A stretch of DNA of 5,727 nt from Thermoplasmata archaeon (GTDB taxonomy: Archaea; Thermoplasmatota; E2; UBA202; JdFR-43), in contig JAGGYX010000218.1 of the NCBI GenBank assembly GCA_021162305.1, forward strand, positions 1-5,727, read 5' to 3'. Positions 4,517 through 5,727 of the stretch are shown here, in pieces. A program made the translations under genes and the position numbers. The notes beneath the pieces were generated by a model. It was not told where the DNA came from and searched no databases. It saw only the letters and a program-made list of their open reading frames with translations. Each line of letters opens with the position of its first letter. Positions within the stretch are counted from its first letter, which is position 1.

Positions 4517-5656
4517 ATGAAGAAAATATTATGCATTGTTGTTGTTGCCATTTTGTTATTTTCAAATATAAATGGAATGAATGAAAAAAGAATGAAGAAT
4601 ATGGAAGGAAATAATTCTTTTCATCCACAAGGAATGAATGAAAGAGTAACAAATAAAATATTCAATAAAAACATTCCATTCAATTTCCACAACATTTTTT
4701 CATTTATTCTATCAATTCTTTTTCCAAATCTTGAAAAAATTTTATGGCGAAATAGCAGTCCTTCATCTTTAAATGATGGAATTGACCAAAGCCAGGAGAA
4801 AAGCGATAGCTATTACAAAATTTATGGTAATCATTGGTTTGCCCAGTCTTTTAAAAATACTAAAGGAAAATTAACGAAAGTAGAAATATTGATTAGCAAA
4901 CATACAAAGGGGTTGAATTTATTAAGTAATATAAAATTTGTGGACAATAGTAGGATTGGAAATCTAACAGTTGCTATAAGATACGAGCTTACTGGTAAAG
5001 ATGTTGTAAACAAAACACTTTCTCCTGGTCAGATTCCTAAGAATAGGAACGGTGAATGGGTGACTTTTGATTTTAGCGATGTTGACATTTGGGTTGATAC
5101 CACATATTATATTGTTGTCTGCAGCGATGGAGGAGATGAAGACAACTACTACCGCTGGTACTATGGAAACAACAACCCATACAGCAAAGGGTTTGCACGA
5201 AATTCAACAAACGCTGGTAGCAGCTGGAATAGCCTATACGATATTGACTTTTGTTTTAAAACCTATAGCAGCGTTTCTGGTGAGGAACCAGATGGAAAAG
5301 TAGAGCGTTGGGCATTATTGGTTGGAGTGGCAAAATATGCTGATCCTGAAGTAAAAGCCAAATATTGTGACTATGATGCTATTGATTTTAAAAATGTTCT
5401 TGTTCATCATGGCTGGCAAGAAGATCACATAAAGGTTTTAACAAACAAGCAAGCAACGAAAGCTAACATTCTTTCTTATCTGAACTGGCTTGATAGTATG
5501 GAGGATCAAGACGATATAGTAATATATTTTCACCCTTCACATGGAGGTCTAATCCCAGGATATAGTTACGCCCTGTATACCTACGATAGTAGTATTTGGG
5601 ATCACACACTTGATGCCAAGCTTGATAACCTTGGATCGGCTGTGGGACAAAAATAG
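4517..5656 (+). CDS. Secreted caspase-like (C14-type) protein, truncated before the catalytic Cys
   Basis: A 379-residue exported protein. Residues 1-20 form a Sec signal peptide (Lys-Lys, then CIVVVAILLF). A low-complexity Asn/Met/Lys-rich stretch follows, with a second hydrophobic segment at about 58-77. Residues 87-250 resemble the beta-sandwich domain repeated in archaeal exoproteins: FAQSF, GNLTVAIR, TTYYIVVCSDGGD, YYRWYYGNNNPY, DIDFCFKTY. From 264 a caspase/metacaspase-type domain starts: RWALLVGVAKYAD, then YCDYDAIDFKNVL, ATKANILSYLNWL and DDIVIYFHPSHGG with the expected catalytic His342. The usual SGHG reads PSHG. No cysteine occurs after His342, and the frame ends 37 residues later, where relatives would reach the strand carrying DxCxSG. 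The gene is therefore a pseudoenzyme or a broken gene. A GAGG Shine-Dalgarno sits at 4506-4509. It is monocistronic as far as the window shows. Confidence 0.8.
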   Translation: MKKILCIVVVAILLFSNINGMNEKRMKNMEGNNSFHPQGMNERVTNKIFNKNIPFNFHNIFSFILSILFPNLEKILWRNSSPSSLNDGIDQSQEKSDSYYKIYGNHWFAQSFKNTKGKLTKVEILISKHTKGLNLLSNIKFVDNSRIGNLTVAIRYELTGKDVVNKTLSPGQIPKNRNGEWVTFDFSDVDIWVDTTYYIVVCSDGGDEDNYYRWYYGNNNPYSKGFARNSTNAGSSWNSLYDIDFCFKTYSSVSGEEPDGKVERWALLVGVAKYADPEVKAKYCDYDAIDFKNVLVHHGWQEDHIKVLTNKQATKANILSYLNWLDSMEDQDDIVIYFHPSHGGLIPGYSYALYTYDSSIWDHTLDAKLDNLGSAVGQK

Positions 5657-5679
5657 AAACTACCGGTTGCTATTTTTGT
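5647..5679 (+). terminator. Long hairpin with T-rich tail over the caspase-like stop codon
   Basis: ACAAAAATAG (5647-5656) and CTATTTTTGT (5670-5679) are perfect 10-bp complements. Inside them AAC/GTT adds three pairs after one A-G mismatch, closing a five-base TACCG loop. The T run continues to 5683. The left arm contains the TAG stop codon. It looks like a hairpin terminator for the plus strand, although archaeal termination depends mainly on the T tract. An alternative is the palindromic end of an inserted element. Confidence 0.45.
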
Positions 5680-5727
5680 TTTTGGTTATTATAACGTAAA
5701 CCCTTCTTCCAATATACTTCTTAGGAA

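Noticed and set aside
4389..4652. Minus-strand open frame over the region upstream of the caspase-like gene
   Set aside because: Low-complexity Phe/Tyr/Ser-rich translation from AT-rich DNA. It overlaps the signal peptide, both promoters and the 5' end of the tRNA.
5644..5694. Frameshift continuation of the caspase-like gene in another frame, containing Cys codons
   Set aside because: The +2 frame runs about 16 codons to a stop, and the sequence around its Cys does not resemble the DxCxSG strand, so it does not restore the active site.
5685..5695. GTTAT-T-ATAAC palindrome near the right end
   Set aside because: An 11-bp AT-rich palindrome is likely to occur by chance, and it has no gene start or partner copy in the window to give it meaning.
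1..5727. CRISPR array, transposase, integrase or phage genes
   Set aside because: No regularly spaced repeats and no frame with recombinase or transposase motifs was seen anywhere in the window.

Overview
The window looks like chromosomal DNA of an AT-rich archaeon, most likely a Thermoplasmatota/Euryarchaeota lineage. Four things suggest this. There are TATA boxes about 22-30 bp upstream of starts that lack a Shine-Dalgarno sequence (leaderless style). There is a tRNA-Leu with a canonical-position 37/38 intron that folds as a bulge-helix-bulge. There is a free-standing archaeal-type 3'-phosphoesterase domain. There is also a secreted caspase-like protein of a sort common in uncultured Thermoplasmata-like archaea. 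The lineage is an inference; no phylogeny was run.

Layout, left to right. Positions 1-98 hold no gene I can support. A minus-strand gene (99-1871) encodes a secreted lipoprotein hydrolase of the CocE/NonD (X-Pro dipeptidyl-peptidase S15-like) family. A 152-bp divergent promoter region separates it from a plus-strand operon (2024-3091): a stand-alone Lrp/AsnC ligand-binding (RAM) domain, a small three-helix membrane protein of unknown function, and an FMN nitroreductase whose start overlaps the preceding stop. Its stop codon abuts, with no gap, the stop codon of a 52-residue zinc-ribbon protein on the opposite strand (3092-3250), which is easily overlooked because it is so short.

A 37-bp AT-rich divergent promoter separates the zinc ribbon from a two-gene plus-strand DNA-repair unit. 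This is a LigD-type 3'-phosphoesterase (3288-3644) followed after one base by endonuclease III (3646-4281). The pair makes biochemical sense: a base-excision glycosylase/AP lyase that leaves blocked 3' ends, with an enzyme of a family that cleans blocked 3' ends. Endonuclease III converges on a minus-strand intron-containing tRNA-Leu(UAA) (4284-4398), with two bases between them.

The right part (4517-5656) encodes a secreted protein with an N-terminal beta-rich exoprotein domain and a C-terminal caspase-like domain. The catalytic His is present, but the reading frame stops about ten residues before the catalytic Cys would be expected, inside a strong hairpin (5647-5679) followed by T-rich sequence. 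It is therefore either a pseudoenzyme or a truncated gene. A 15-bp perfect inverted repeat directly upstream of its TATA box is a candidate operator.
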